Below, piece by piece: positions 17,916 to 26,394 of a stretch of 64,000 bases of DNA; the first letter of the stretch is position 1; each line of letters begins with the position of its first letter. Source of the stretch: Caballeronia hypogeia. Its GTDB lineage: Bacteria > Pseudomonadota > Gammaproteobacteria > Burkholderiales > Burkholderiaceae. The stretch is from contig NZ_FCOA02000013.1 of NCBI RefSeq assembly GCF_001544875.2, positions 124,001 through 188,000 on the forward strand, read 5' to 3'. The notes under the pieces were generated by a model. It was not told the DNA's origin, did no database searches, and saw only the letters and a program-made list of their open reading frames with translations. The position numbers and the translations under genes are program-made.

Positions 17916-18038
17916 GTTCGCGCGGGACGTGCTTGTCAGGGTGGTGAACGATTGTAAGGCAGATTTTTTTGAGGAGGGACGGACGGGAGGTTGAGTGCCC
18001 CCCGGCACTTGGCGGGGCTCGATCTTTGCAACAGCGCG

Positions 18039-18073
18039 AAAAAAAAGCGCGTCACGGCTTACCCGCGACGCGC
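18039..18073 (-). terminator. Rho-independent terminator after the BKACE gene
   Basis: Read on the minus strand, stem GCGCGTC (18067-18073) pairs with GACGCGC (18047-18053), followed by eight Ts (18039-18046). It sits 20 bases past the BKACE stop and before gntR, so these are separate transcripts. Confidence 0.8.
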
Positions 18074-18092
18074 CCTTCCCGCAGACCGATGC

Positions 18093-18929
18093 TTACAGCG
18101 AAAGCAGCTTGCGCGCCTCTTTCGCGCTCGCGACCGGACGGCCATACTCCGCGCACAGCGAAGCGACCCGGCTGACCAGTTGCGCATTGCTCTTCGCGAG
18201 CGTGTCCTTGTCCCAGCGCACGTTGTCTTCGAGTCCCGTGCGGCAGTGGCCGCCCAGTTGAAGCGTCCAGTGATTCACTTCCAGTTGATGACGGCCGATG
18301 CCGGCAGCCGTCCAGGTCGCGTCAGGCAGATTCTTCTTCAACTGCTCGACCTCGAACTCCAAAATCTCGCGACGCGCGGGGAGCGCATTCTTTACGCCAA
18401 GCACGAACTGCACATGTACCGGCGACTTCAGCAGTCCCTGATTCACCAGATCGACGGTGCTGTAGAGCATCGCCAGATCGAAGATTTCGATCTCGGGCTT
18501 CACGTTTTGATCGAGCATCGTCTGCGCAAGCGAGCGCACGAAGTCGGGCGGATTTTCATAGACGATCGTCGGAAAATTGACCGAGCCGGTTGCGAGCGAC
18601 GCCATGTCTGGCTTCAGGTCGAGCATTGCGCCGCGTTGCTCGAACGAGCGGCCGCGCCCGCCCGTGGAAAACTGGATGATGATGTCCGGACAATGTTTGC
18701 GGATACCGTCCTGCAACTCCGCGAAGCGATGACGATCCGAACTCGAGCGTTCGTCCTCGTCGCGCACGTGCAAGTGCACGAGGGTCGCGCCCGCCTCATA
18801 CGCTTCGTGCGTGCTTTCGATCTGCTCGGCGATCGTGATCGGCACGGCAGGATTGTCCTTCTTGCGCGGCACCGAACCGGTGATGGCGACCGATATGACA
18901 CAGGGTTCTTTCGTGGGGGATTGAGTCAC
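18093..18929 (-). CDS. BKACE family beta-keto acid cleavage enzyme (DUF849)
   Basis: A 278-aa TIM-barrel enzyme of the BKACE/Kce family, which cleaves a beta-keto acid with acetyl-CoA to give acetoacetate (or acetoacetyl-CoA) and a CoA-linked product. Visible motifs are VAITGSVPRKKDNPAVPIT at the N-terminus and the zinc-binding ATLVHLHVRDE (His-x-His). The GTG at 18929 is chosen because AAGGAG lies six bases upstream; an ATG at 18953 would place that ribosome site inside the gene. The actual keto acid is unknown. Its own terminator separates it from gntR. Confidence 0.9.
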   Translation of the reverse strand: MTQSPTKEPCVISVAITGSVPRKKDNPAVPITIAEQIESTHEAYEAGATLVHLHVRDEDERSSSDRHRFAELQDGIRKHCPDIIIQFSTGGRGRSFEQRGAMLDLKPDMASLATGSVNFPTIVYENPPDFVRSLAQTMLDQNVKPEIEIFDLAMLYSTVDLVNQGLLKSPVHVQFVLGVKNALPARREILEFEVEQLKKNLPDATWTAAGIGRHQLEVNHWTLQLGGHCRTGLEDNVRWDKDTLAKSNAQLVSRVASLCAEYGRPVASAKEARKLLSL

Positions 18930-18991
18930 GCTTCGCTCCTTGAAGGCGACCATTCCCGAGCCGAAATGTGGAAACGGAGAACAGCGCCTTA

Positions 18992-19018
18992 ATTTTAACT
19001 AACTAGTACGTTTATCAA
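18992..19018 (-). promoter_or_regulatory. Putative promoter of the BKACE gene
   Basis: On the minus strand, TTGATA (19013-19018) and TAAAAT (18992-18997) are spaced by 15 bases, slightly short for sigma-70. The spacer contains the symmetric core ACTAGT within AAC-N10-GTT, a possible operator for an unidentified regulator. Confidence 0.4.
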
Positions 19019-19117
19019 TGGTGAGGCATCGCGTGTCGTACTGCAAGCCTCACAAACCCTAACCTCCGGAAGTGTCACGCGTTCCCGCTTCGTATGACGA
19101 ATCGAACCGCTTCTACG

Positions 19118-19399
19118 TTACTGCCGAGCGGCATGATCGGCGAGCATCTTGCCGACCTGCTCGTCGGTGATAGCCGGCTTGATATCGAACATGAAGAGGT
19201 CAGCCCAATCGTGCGCCCATTGAGCGAGCGGCTCGATCTCATCGCATTCGCAGACGGCCACACCCCAGATGGAACCGATCGCATGCCAGCGTCCCAGCAA
19301 GCGGATGCCGTCGGGCGGCGCGCCACGAGTCTGAAGGAATCGTTCGGCCGCCTGTCTTTCGACCTCGGGCTGCGCAGTCCAGTTGACGATGAATAGCAT
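19118..19399 (-). CDS. DUF3303 family protein
   Basis: A 93-aa protein starting MLFIVNWTAQPEVERQ with GGAGG 8 bases upstream. The pattern of an N-terminal beta strand (MLFIVNW), the central GVAVCECDEIEPLAQWAHDW and the short C-terminal PAITDEQVG matches DUF3303, a small ferredoxin-like alpha/beta fold of unknown role. It is probably cytoplasmic and monocistronic. Longer in-frame starts up to 19549 have no ribosome site. Confidence 0.8.
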   Translation of the reverse strand: MLFIVNWTAQPEVERQAAERFLQTRGAPPDGIRLLGRWHAIGSIWGVAVCECDEIEPLAQWAHDWADLFMFDIKPAITDEQVGKMLADHAARQ

Positions 19400-19612
19400 G
19401 GCTCGATCCTCCTGTTGGAACGCCATGAAACGGCGCGACGCGCCGGGCTCGCCGCCGCATCGGCACAGCGGCGGATGCGGTTCAAATCCAGTATAGAAGG
19501 CGGCGATCGAGACCACGGTTCTTTGCATTTTGCGTATTGCATGACGCATTCAATGCGCCGCGAATCCACTATGCTCGCGGCACGAAACGACTACGCGCAC
19601 GCGCCGCGTCGT

Positions 19613-19933
19613 TCAGCGCCACACGACGACCGGCGCCGCCAGCACGGGTTGCGCATAGGTGATCCGCACAGCGGGCGCAGCCACATACACGGGCGCAGGC
19701 GGTGGCGGCACCGTCACCACGACGGGCGCCGGCGGCGGCGTCACGACCACGGCGCGCACCGGCGCGTAGTAGTACGGCGGCGGCGCGTAGTAGACCGGCC
19801 GCGGCACGGGGGGCGCATAGACGACGGCGGGCGCGACGTAGGAAACCTGCACGCTCGTACCGGCCAAGGCCGTCCTGGCACAAGTCAGACCGATGGCGGC
19901 GACGGCGGAAACGCTCAGCAAACGAAAGTTCAT
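19613..19933 (-). CDS. Exported Pro/Val/Tyr-rich small protein
   Basis: A 106-aa protein with a signal peptide (MNFRLLSVSAVAAIG... cleaved near ALAGT). The mature part is low complexity, dominated by Pro, Val, Ala and Tyr in repeats such as PRPVYYAPPPYYYAPV and VVVTPPPAPVVV. Similar short exported proteins are common in Burkholderiales and carry no assigned function. The composition suggests an extended periplasmic or wall-associated chain. The start at MNFRLL is preferred over MHEDFT six codons upstream. Confidence 0.68.
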   Translation of the reverse strand: MNFRLLSVSAVAAIGLTCARTALAGTSVQVSYVAPAVVYAPPVPRPVYYAPPPYYYAPVRAVVVTPPPAPVVVTVPPPPAPVYVAAPAVRITYAQPVLAAPVVVWR

Positions 19934-20203
19934 GGTGAAGTCCTCATGCATCGAAAGTCGGTTGTATCGGCAGCAGCGCAGGTATCGGCTGTGCCGGCGA
20001 TGAGAACGATAGCGAAGCGGCGCGCGCAGCGTGAGCCATAACTTGTGTCATCGGATGTCGTCGCGTGCAAGGCGCATCGACCGCGAAATACGGCGACATC
20101 ATTCGTAGCATCCCTGAGATTGCGTTCGCCGTGCGGCTCAATAAAATGGCATCAATCTGGACGTTCAATCGGCATCAACTGCCTTCGAATCGAGGAGAGA
20201 GTC

Positions 20204-20506
20204 ATGCGACAGATGCTTGCCATGCTTGTGCTGTGCGCGACGTGCGTCACATCGGGCGCGGCGTGCGCGCAGACCGCCACTCAACCAATGGGCGCGAGCC
20301 CGCGCATCGAGCACGCGATGGGCCAGTTGCAGACCCGCTTTTCGAGCGCCAACACCACGCACGACGGCAGGCTCACCCGCCAGCAGGCGTCCACCGGCAT
20401 GCCGCTCGTCGCGAAGCACTTCGATGAAATCGACACGCAAAAGAACGGCTATGTGACCCTGCCGCAAATCGAAGCCTTCATGCGCGAGCATGCCGCGCAG
20501 CGTTGA
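20204..20506 (+). CDS. Periplasmic EF-hand-like protein
   Basis: A 100-aa protein with a signal peptide (MRQMLAMLVLCATCVTSG... cleaved near ACAQT). It has two EF-hand-like loops: a weak one (NTTHDGRLTRQQ) and a better one, DTQKNGYVTLPQ, preceded by helix AKHFDEI and followed by IEAFMRE. Position 12 is Gln rather than Glu in both loops, so calcium affinity may be low. GAGGAG precedes the ATG. It is 11 bp upstream of a response regulator/kinase pair and likely cotranscribed, suggesting a metal-sensing or metal-buffering accessory. Confidence 0.78.
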   Translation: MRQMLAMLVLCATCVTSGAACAQTATQPMGASPRIEHAMGQLQTRFSSANTTHDGRLTRQQASTGMPLVAKHFDEIDTQKNGYVTLPQIEAFMREHAAQR

Positions 20507-20517
20507 ACGGAGCGTCC

Positions 20518-21231
20518 ATGGAAACCCTGCCGAAGATCATCGTGCTCGACGACGAAGCCGAGCTGCGCAACATGCTCCAGCGCTTTCTCAGTTCACAGGG
20601 TTTCGAGGTGCGCGTCGTCGAGAATGGCAAGCGGCTCGACCGCTATCTGCAGCGCGAGCCTTTCGACCTGCTCGTGCTCGACTGGATGATGGAGCCCGAG
20701 GACGGCCTGTCCGTTTGCAAGCGCCTGCGCACCGAAGGCCAGACCTTGCCCATCCTGATGCTCACCGCCAAGGGCGATCCGGTCGACAAGGTGATCGGCC
20801 TCGAAACCGGCGCCGACGATTACCTCGCGAAGCCTTTTCTTCCGCAGGAACTCGTGGCCCGCGTGCGCGCGTTGCTGCGCCGCCAGAAGATCGCCGCCGG
20901 CGACCCCACTCACACGCAGCAGATCATCCGCTTCGGCGATTTCCGTCTCGATCTCGCCAGGCAGCAGCTCTTTCGCAACGGCGAGCCGTTCGAGATCCAT
21001 TCGGCGCAGATGCAGTTGCTCGGCGCGCTCGGATCGTCGCCGAATCGCGCGGTGAGCCGCGACAATCTCATCGCCCGCACGCGCGGCCGCGATCACGACG
21101 CGCTCGATCGCAGCATCGACGTGCAGGTGCTGCGGCTGCGTCAGCTCGTCGAGGAAGATCCCGGCAAGCCGCGCTTCATCAAGACTGTCTGGGGCGTCGG
21201 CTACATGCTGCTCGCCGAAGTCGAATCGTGA
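20518..21231 (+). CDS. OmpR-family response regulator
   Basis: A 237-aa protein, METLPKIIVLDDEAELRN. The receiver (about 6-120) has the acidic pair LDDE, the phospho-acceptor Asp in LLVLDWMMEPEDG and Lys in YLAKPF. The C-terminal winged helix (about 140-235) contains DRSIDVQVLRLRQLVEEDP and FIKTVWGVGYML. The ATG at 20518 follows a CGGAG ribosome site; a TTG at 20503 overlaps the previous gene. Its stop overlaps the kinase GTG start by 4 bp (GTGA), so the pair is translationally coupled. Confidence 0.94.
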   Translation: METLPKIIVLDDEAELRNMLQRFLSSQGFEVRVVENGKRLDRYLQREPFDLLVLDWMMEPEDGLSVCKRLRTEGQTLPILMLTAKGDPVDKVIGLETGADDYLAKPFLPQELVARVRALLRRQKIAAGDPTHTQQIIRFGDFRLDLARQQLFRNGEPFEIHSAQMQLLGALGSSPNRAVSRDNLIARTRGRDHDALDRSIDVQVLRLRQLVEEDPGKPRFIKTVWGVGYMLLAEVES

Positions 21232-22640
21232 GCGGCGCGACCGGTGTGACTGACTCGAACGCCGCGCGCCCGGCACGCCTCGTGCCGCGCTCCCTTTTTG
21301 CACGCAATATTCTTCTGCTCGTTGCGCTCGTCGCGGTCAGCCAGGTGTGCGCGATCGCGGTACTGCTGCACTTCATCCAGACGCCGCGCATCGAGCGCGC
21401 GGCGGGCGCCTTCGCGAGCTATATCGTCACGCTCGACACACTCCTCCAGACCACGCCCGCCGATGCCGCGCAGACCGTTGCCGCACAGCTCGACGTGCGC
21501 GCCGGCCTGCCTGCGGGCGTCAGCGCGACGCCGTCCGATTCGCGGCTGCGCTTCTATCAGACGTATCAGCGCCGGACGTTCGTCGAAAGTCTGCGACGGC
21601 ATCTGCCGCCCGGCATGCTCGTGCGCTGGCAAGGCGGCGACGCCGCCGACGACGGCCAGCAACGTCTGTGGATTCGCGTGCATCTGTCCGGCGAGCCGCG
21701 CTGGCTCGCCCTGCCGGTGCCCGAAGCCGCGCACGACGACGGCATCACGACCGCGCTGCTGCTTTCGCTCGGCCTGGGCTCGCTCGCGACCCTGACCGCC
21801 TACGTGATCCAGCGCCACCTGAACCGTCCGCTCGCGCATCTCGCCGATGCCGCGCGGCTCGTGTCGGCGGGCGGCGAGCCGGGCGTGCTGCCCACTGACG
21901 GCCCGACCGAGATCGCGCAGGTCAGCGGCGCGTTCAATCGCATGACGGCGGCGCTCAGGGAAGCGGACGCCACCCGCGCGCTGATGCTCGCGGGCATCTC
22001 GCACGACATTCGCACGCCAATGACCAAGTTGCGCCTCGCCATGGCGATGTCCTCCGTGCCGTCGACGGACGCGGCGTTCACCGCTTCGGCCGAAGGCTAT
22101 CTCGACACCATCGACACGATTCTTCAGCAGTTCATGGATTTCGCCGGCAGCGGCGCGAAGGAAACACCGGTGGTGGGCGACCTCAACGCGCTGATAGCGA
22201 GCCTGGCCGCGGATTTCGCCGGACTCGGGCACGAGTTCGCGCTCGATCTGGGCGAGATCGAGCCCTTCGCATTTCGTCCGATCAGCATGATGCGCGTACT
22301 GATGAACCTGATGCAGAACGCGGTGCTGTATGGCGTAGTTGGACTGGAAGTGCGCACATGGACCGATGCTCGAGCGAACGCTGCGTGCGTCGTGATCGCG
22401 GATCGCGGCAAAGGGCTCGGCGGTCAGGATCCGGAAGCGCTCAAGCAGCCGTTCAAGCGCGGCGGCGGCGAAGGCCAGCCGAAGGGCACGGGACTAGGCC
22501 TCGCCATCGTCGAGCGCATCGCGCGGCTGCATGGCGGCACGCTCGAATTGCGCGCGCGCGACGGCGGCGGCGCGGAATCGCGCATCGTGCTGCCGCTGTC
22601 CGGCGACGCAGCGCGCCAGAACCTGCCTGATTCCCGCTAG
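21228..22640 (+). CDS. Membrane sensor histidine kinase (EnvZ-like)
   Basis: A 470-aa kinase. Transmembrane segment 1 is near 25-50 (NILLLVALVAVSQVCAIAVLL), followed by a periplasmic sensor loop of about 130 aa and segment 2 (TALLLSLGLGSLATLTAYVI). Next come a HAMP linker, the H-box GISHDIRTPMTKLRLAM and an HATPase domain with the N-box LMNLMQNAVLYG, G1 DRGKGL and G2 GTGLGLAIV. The GTG at 21228 overlaps the regulator stop. The sensed signal is unknown; the EF-hand gene upstream hints at a divalent cation. Confidence 0.93.
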   Translation: MSGATGVTDSNAARPARLVPRSLFARNILLLVALVAVSQVCAIAVLLHFIQTPRIERAAGAFASYIVTLDTLLQTTPADAAQTVAAQLDVRAGLPAGVSATPSDSRLRFYQTYQRRTFVESLRRHLPPGMLVRWQGGDAADDGQQRLWIRVHLSGEPRWLALPVPEAAHDDGITTALLLSLGLGSLATLTAYVIQRHLNRPLAHLADAARLVSAGGEPGVLPTDGPTEIAQVSGAFNRMTAALREADATRALMLAGISHDIRTPMTKLRLAMAMSSVPSTDAAFTASAEGYLDTIDTILQQFMDFAGSGAKETPVVGDLNALIASLAADFAGLGHEFALDLGEIEPFAFRPISMMRVLMNLMQNAVLYGVVGLEVRTWTDARANAACVVIADRGKGLGGQDPEALKQPFKRGGGEGQPKGTGLGLAIVERIARLHGGTLELRARDGGGAESRIVLPLSGDAARQNLPDSR

Positions 22641-22724
22641 CGCCGCGCAAGGTCGCGCGTGATCGCACGCGATTTTCCTTTCCTGCATCCGTGAACCATA
22701 CTGAGTCTGTAGGAGGAAATCGCC

Positions 22725-23429
22725 ATGGACACGCCAATCGAACCGGCAAACCCGCGTGCTGCCCTGTCGGCGCTGCATGTGCGCCTCGCGGACGCCGACG
22801 CCATTCCGTTTCCCACCCGCAGCGTCGAGCGCGGCGACGCGCTCTATTGCGCGGGCGAGCCGCTGCGCAGCCTCTATACCGTGCAAAGCGGCTGCTTCAA
22901 GACAGTCGCGGCCTATCCAAGCGCCGACGACGATAGCGCGCCGCACACGCAGGTCACCGGTTTTCATCTCACGGACGAAACGCTCGGGCTCGACGGCATC
23001 TGCACCGGCCGTCACGAAAGCGACGCGATCGCGCTGGAGCCGAGCGTCGTGCGCATCATGCCGGTCGGCATTCTCGAACCTCTGTGCCGCGAGTACGCGG
23101 CGATGCAGCACGAGTTGCTCGCGATCATGAGCGCCGAAATCGTGCGCGCGTCGCGACTCGCGCTGATGCTCGGCACCATGCCCGCGCGCGAACGGGTGGC
23201 GGCCTTTCTGCTCGACTTTTCCGAGCGGCTCGAAGCAAGCGCGGATGCATCCGGCGAACCCGCCGCGGAGTTGCAACTGCCGATGACGCGCGGCGATATC
23301 GGCAGCTATCTCGGCCTCGAACTGGAAACCGTGAGCCGCATGCTCTCGAAGCTGCATCGGGAAGGCGCGATCGGATTGAACGGGCGTGCGGTGCGCATCG
23401 TGGATCGGGCGTTGTTGCAGCATAACTAA
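22725..23429 (+). CDS. Crp/Fnr-family transcription regulator
   Basis: A 234-aa protein: a cyclic-nucleotide-binding-like beta barrel (about 25-140), a long dimerisation helix, then a winged HTH with MTRGDIGSYLGLELETVSRMLSKLHREG, the FNR-type recognition helix. The four cysteines (LYCAGE, SGCFK, DGICTG, EPLCRE) are scattered, and the N-terminal CxxC cluster of oxygen-sensing FNR is absent, so an Fe-S cluster of the classic type is unlikely. GGAGGAAA precedes the ATG. FNR-like palindromes at 25681 and 62121 in this window are candidate targets. Confidence 0.88.
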   Translation: MDTPIEPANPRAALSALHVRLADADAIPFPTRSVERGDALYCAGEPLRSLYTVQSGCFKTVAAYPSADDDSAPHTQVTGFHLTDETLGLDGICTGRHESDAIALEPSVVRIMPVGILEPLCREYAAMQHELLAIMSAEIVRASRLALMLGTMPARERVAAFLLDFSERLEASADASGEPAAELQLPMTRGDIGSYLGLELETVSRMLSKLHREGAIGLNGRAVRIVDRALLQHN

Positions 23430-23444
23430 CGAACGTTCGACGAA

Positions 23445-24434
23445 TCATTGGCGCATGGTCAGGACAGCCGCGCCGGTCAGCCGGCCGTCGCGCAGATCGG
23501 CGAGCGCGCGATTCGCGTCGTTGAGCGGATATGGCGTCGTGTGCAGATCCAGATGAAACTGCCCGGCGATACGCATGAATTCGCGCCCATCCTCGCGCGT
23601 CAGGTTGGCGACCGACATCACGCGCCGCTCGCCCCACAGCAAGTCATACGGAAACGACGGAATGTCGCTCATGTGGATGCCCCCGCACACCACGGCGCCG
23701 CCCTTCGCGACCGCCGCGAGCGCCGCCGGCACGAGCGCGCCGACGGACGCGAAGATCAGCGCGGCATCGAGTTCGTCGGGCGGCGCTTCGTCGCTGCCGC
23801 CCGCCCAGTGCGCTTTCAGCTTGATCGCGAGACGCTGCGCCGCGACGTCGCCCGGACGCGTGAACGCATAGACCGCGCGTCCCTGATGCCGCGCGACCTG
23901 CGCGACGATATGCGCCGCGGCCCCGAAACCGTAGATGCCGATGCGCTTCGCATCGCCCGCCATCGAGAGCGTGCGATAGCCGATGAGTCCCGCGCACAGC
24001 AGCGGCGCCGCTTCCACATCCGAATAACGCTGCGGCAGATGCAGGCAATAGCGCGCATCCGCGACGACGCGCTCCGCATAGCCGCCGTCGATCGTATAGC
24101 CGGTGAAGCCCGGCGCATCGCAGAGATTCTCGCGGCCCGCCGCGCAATATCGGCAATGTCCGCATGCGTGTCCGAGCCACGGCACGCCCACTCGCTCGCC
24201 CGGTGCGAAGTCGGTCACGCCCGCGCCGACGCGCGCCACGACGCCGACGATCTCGTGCCCGGGAATCAGGGGCCGTTTCGGATGCGCGAGCTCACCATCG
24301 ACCACGTGCAAATCGGTGCGACAGACTCCGCACGCATGCACGTCGATGAGCAATTGGCCCGGCAGGGGCGTCGGGTCGGGAAGATCGAGTGCTTGCAGGC
24401 GTGGCGAAGCGCCGTCGAAGACCATCGCGCGCAT
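23445..24434 (-). CDS. Zinc-dependent alcohol dehydrogenase family protein
   Basis: A 329-aa medium-chain dehydrogenase. Catalytic zinc ligands are visible in ACGVCRTDLH and PGHEIVG. Structural zinc cysteines are in ACGHCRYCAAGRENLC. The Rossmann glycine motif is GIYGFGAAAH. It oxidises or reduces an alcohol/aldehyde pair with NAD(P). The ATG at 24434 follows GAGGAG; the frame extends upstream without a plausible start. It converges with the Crp/Fnr gene, 15 bp between stops. The preferred substrate is unknown. Confidence 0.92.
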   Translation of the reverse strand: MRAMVFDGASPRLQALDLPDPTPLPGQLLIDVHACGVCRTDLHVVDGELAHPKRPLIPGHEIVGVVARVGAGVTDFAPGERVGVPWLGHACGHCRYCAAGRENLCDAPGFTGYTIDGGYAERVVADARYCLHLPQRYSDVEAAPLLCAGLIGYRTLSMAGDAKRIGIYGFGAAAHIVAQVARHQGRAVYAFTRPGDVAAQRLAIKLKAHWAGGSDEAPPDELDAALIFASVGALVPAALAAVAKGGAVVCGGIHMSDIPSFPYDLLWGERRVMSVANLTREDGREFMRIAGQFHLDLHTTPYPLNDANRALADLRDGRLTGAAVLTMRQ

Positions 24435-25005
24435 GGCTGCTCTCCTCAGATTTTCGATATTGCGTTGCAGCGCCCCACGTGCATGATCCGTCGAAGCTTC
24501 GCGATCTAGTGGGGCGTGAAAACCGGCCTTGGTGCATGCGTGCACGGTGAGCGCGCGTCCATAACGCACCCCATGCGCGATGATGCGCCGCACCGATCCG
24601 TCGCCCGTCGATAAAAGCCTGCGGCGATATGCCTCCGATGCCTGTCGTCGAACGGTCAGATTGTCGTACTAAACTTCAGACATGCAGGGACGAAGCGAAC
24701 GTGCGCATAGTGTGCAATTCGGCATTGGTCTTGCTTGACTGTTCGGGCAATCATTGTTGTTGCAGTGCGGCATCTCCATATTCCCAGGCATGCTTAACGA
24801 ACGACAAGATGATGGAACCCATTACATGCGACTCGATTAAACTTATTTTTCGCATGCTGTTCGAACCTCTCATCGCGGTCCATGTGGCCGCGTCGTAACG
24901 ACTTAACAATACGCGCGGCGCAAGCCGCCATTCAACCGGCGACGCTCATGGCCGGCGCGAAAGTGCTGAGCGTCCCATCCATCGAATCGTTTCATGGAGG
25001 ATGAC
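24435..25005. other. 571-bp intergenic region, locally AT-rich
   Basis: The stretch 24650-24900 is clearly less GC-rich than its surroundings. A plus-strand frame at 24629-24898 would code for a Cys-rich 89-residue peptide without a ribosome site; I do not call it. The promoter of the DUF3564 gene is presumably near the AT-rich segment 24835-24855. I see no repeat, terminator or structured RNA. Confidence 0.5.
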
Positions 25006-25380
25006 ATGCGTATCACGGTCAAGCTGGATGGTTTCGAAGGCGCCCAATCCGCGGCCTTTGCCATTCTGTGGCTCGACAAGGAAACCCGCCGCTGGTCACG
25101 CGAGGGGCACCAGGCGGTGGAAGTGCCGGACTGGGGCGGACTGCGCTCCGGTTCGAACGGAACGATGATCTGCGGACAACACGTCGAGGAGCCGATCTGC
25201 GTGCTCGAACGGCTTGATTTCGACGCACCCGAAGGCCCGTGTGAAGGCCTCGCAGGGCGCGTGCTGTGGTATGCCGACGGCGCGGGCGCGCATAGCACCG
25301 GCCGCTGGCACGTGCAGTGCATCGACCGCGAGCAGATCAAGGCGGAACACAGTGTTTTTGCCGGTGAGGAGGACAGCTAG
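25006..25380 (+). CDS. DUF3564 family protein
   Basis: A 124-aa protein starting MRITVKLDGFEGAQS with GGAGG five bases upstream of the ATG at 25006. Conserved-looking segments are AFAILWLDKETRRWSREGHQ near the N-terminus and GRWHVQCIDREQIKAEHSVF near the C-terminus, which I recognise as the Burkholderiales-restricted DUF3564 pattern. The function is unknown. It is soluble, without signal or membrane segment. It converges with a small membrane protein gene. Confidence 0.78.
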   Translation: MRITVKLDGFEGAQSAAFAILWLDKETRRWSREGHQAVEVPDWGGLRSGSNGTMICGQHVEEPICVLERLDFDAPEGPCEGLAGRVLWYADGAGAHSTGRWHVQCIDREQIKAEHSVFAGEEDS

Positions 25381-25395
25381 CAACCGGCAAGATCG

Positions 25396-25587
25396 TCAGG
25401 GCTCGTCGCTAGGCAACGGAGTCAGCATCACGACGAACGACGCAGCCCCGATGAGTATCGCCAGCACGCCATAGTAGGTAACGGCGGTCTCGTCGAAGAG
25501 CAGACCGCGCAGCGCCGCATCGATTCCGCCGAGCGTGACGAATACGGCGCCCAGAGCCGCGACGATCCGCCCTTCACCTCTGATCAT
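25396..25587 (-). CDS. Small two-helix membrane protein
   Basis: A 63-aa protein starting MIRGEGRIVAALGAVFV. Two hydrophobic helices, roughly residues 8-26 and 38-56, are joined by a short loop (ALRGLLFDETAVTYYG), with a polar C-terminus (PLPSDEP). The frame extends upstream to 25770, but that part is Arg-rich and overlaps the promoter region, so the internal ATG is used. I do not recognise the family. An FNR-like palindrome lies about 95 bases upstream. Confidence 0.6.
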   Translation of the reverse strand: MIRGEGRIVAALGAVFVTLGGIDAALRGLLFDETAVTYYGVLAILIGAASFVVMLTPLPSDEP

Positions 25588-25680
25588 GATGCCCTCCCCG
25601 GCCAAGGGGCGGCGACCGCCCGCGCGGTCGCACTTTTCAGCCGACATGACTTCATGGTCGCCTCGGCGGCGCGGCGCGCG

Positions 25681-25694
25681 TTGACCTGAATCAA
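25681..25694. promoter_or_regulatory. FNR-like palindrome TTGAC-CTGA-ATCAA
   Basis: This differs from the FNR/ANR consensus TTGAT-N4-ATCAA at one base. It lies between the divergent small membrane protein gene (start 25587) and the phasin gene (start 25867), and could serve either. No well-placed -10 element makes the direction certain. Confidence 0.5.
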
Positions 25695-25866
25695 TCTGCC
25701 GCCTTCGCCTACATTTCTCCTGCCGGGCAGAACGCCTCCGTTCTGGTGTTTTCCCTTGCCCCATTCCCACGGTTTATATTGGTAGTATCAGGAGCCGGTC
25801 GCGGGATTGGCATGATTCCGCGCACGCGCATGTCCTGGCCAACCGAAAGAACCCTGGAGAGGCACG

Positions 25867-26289
25867 ATGAATCAAAATTTCAGCGATCCGTTCAGCCAGT
25901 TCGCCGCCATGTTCCAGCAGTACCAGCTTCCCGGGTTCGACGTCACCGCCATCATGGAATCGCGCCGCAAGGACGTGGAGGCGCTCGCGGCGACCAATCG
26001 CGTCGCGTTCGGCGGCATGGAGGCATTGCGCGACAAGCAGCTCGAAATCCTGCGGCGCACGCTGGGCGAGCTGGAAGCCATCGCCAGACAATTCGCCAAC
26101 GCGTCCGCGCAACCGCCCTTCAATGCGAATGAGGTCGTGCAACGCGCGCTTCACAACGCGCTCGCGGACATGCAGGACATCGCGCGCACGACCCAGCAAA
26201 CTCAGGCCGAAGCCTATGCGCTCGTCAGCAAGCGCATGGAAGACGCACTGAACGAACTCAAGACTTCCGTTCAGAAGCCCCAGAGCTAG
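25867..26289 (+). CDS. Phasin family protein
   Basis: A 140-aa, almost wholly helical, amphipathic protein: MNQNFSDPFSQFAAMFQQYQ, then SRRKDVEALAATNRVAFGGMEALRDKQLEILRRTLGE. This matches the phasin family that coats polyhydroxyalkanoate granules and controls their size and number. There are no cysteines and no signal peptide. The ATG follows GGAGAGGC. An FNR-like site about 175 bases upstream suggests induction at low oxygen, an inference. Confidence 0.88.
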   Translation: MNQNFSDPFSQFAAMFQQYQLPGFDVTAIMESRRKDVEALAATNRVAFGGMEALRDKQLEILRRTLGELEAIARQFANASAQPPFNANEVVQRALHNALADMQDIARTTQQTQAEAYALVSKRMEDALNELKTSVQKPQS

Positions 26290-26394
26290 CCTCGGCTGTG
26301 TGAGCGGACAGCGCGGCCCGCGCTCCGGTTGCGCCGCGCTTCTTTCGCTTTCGCGATCCCAGGGAATGCGTGCGCGTGCTCACGCGTTGAAGGA

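Noticed and set aside
24629-24898. 89-codon Cys-rich plus-strand frame
   Set aside because: No ribosome site, lies in an AT-rich spacer, and codon use does not match neighbours.
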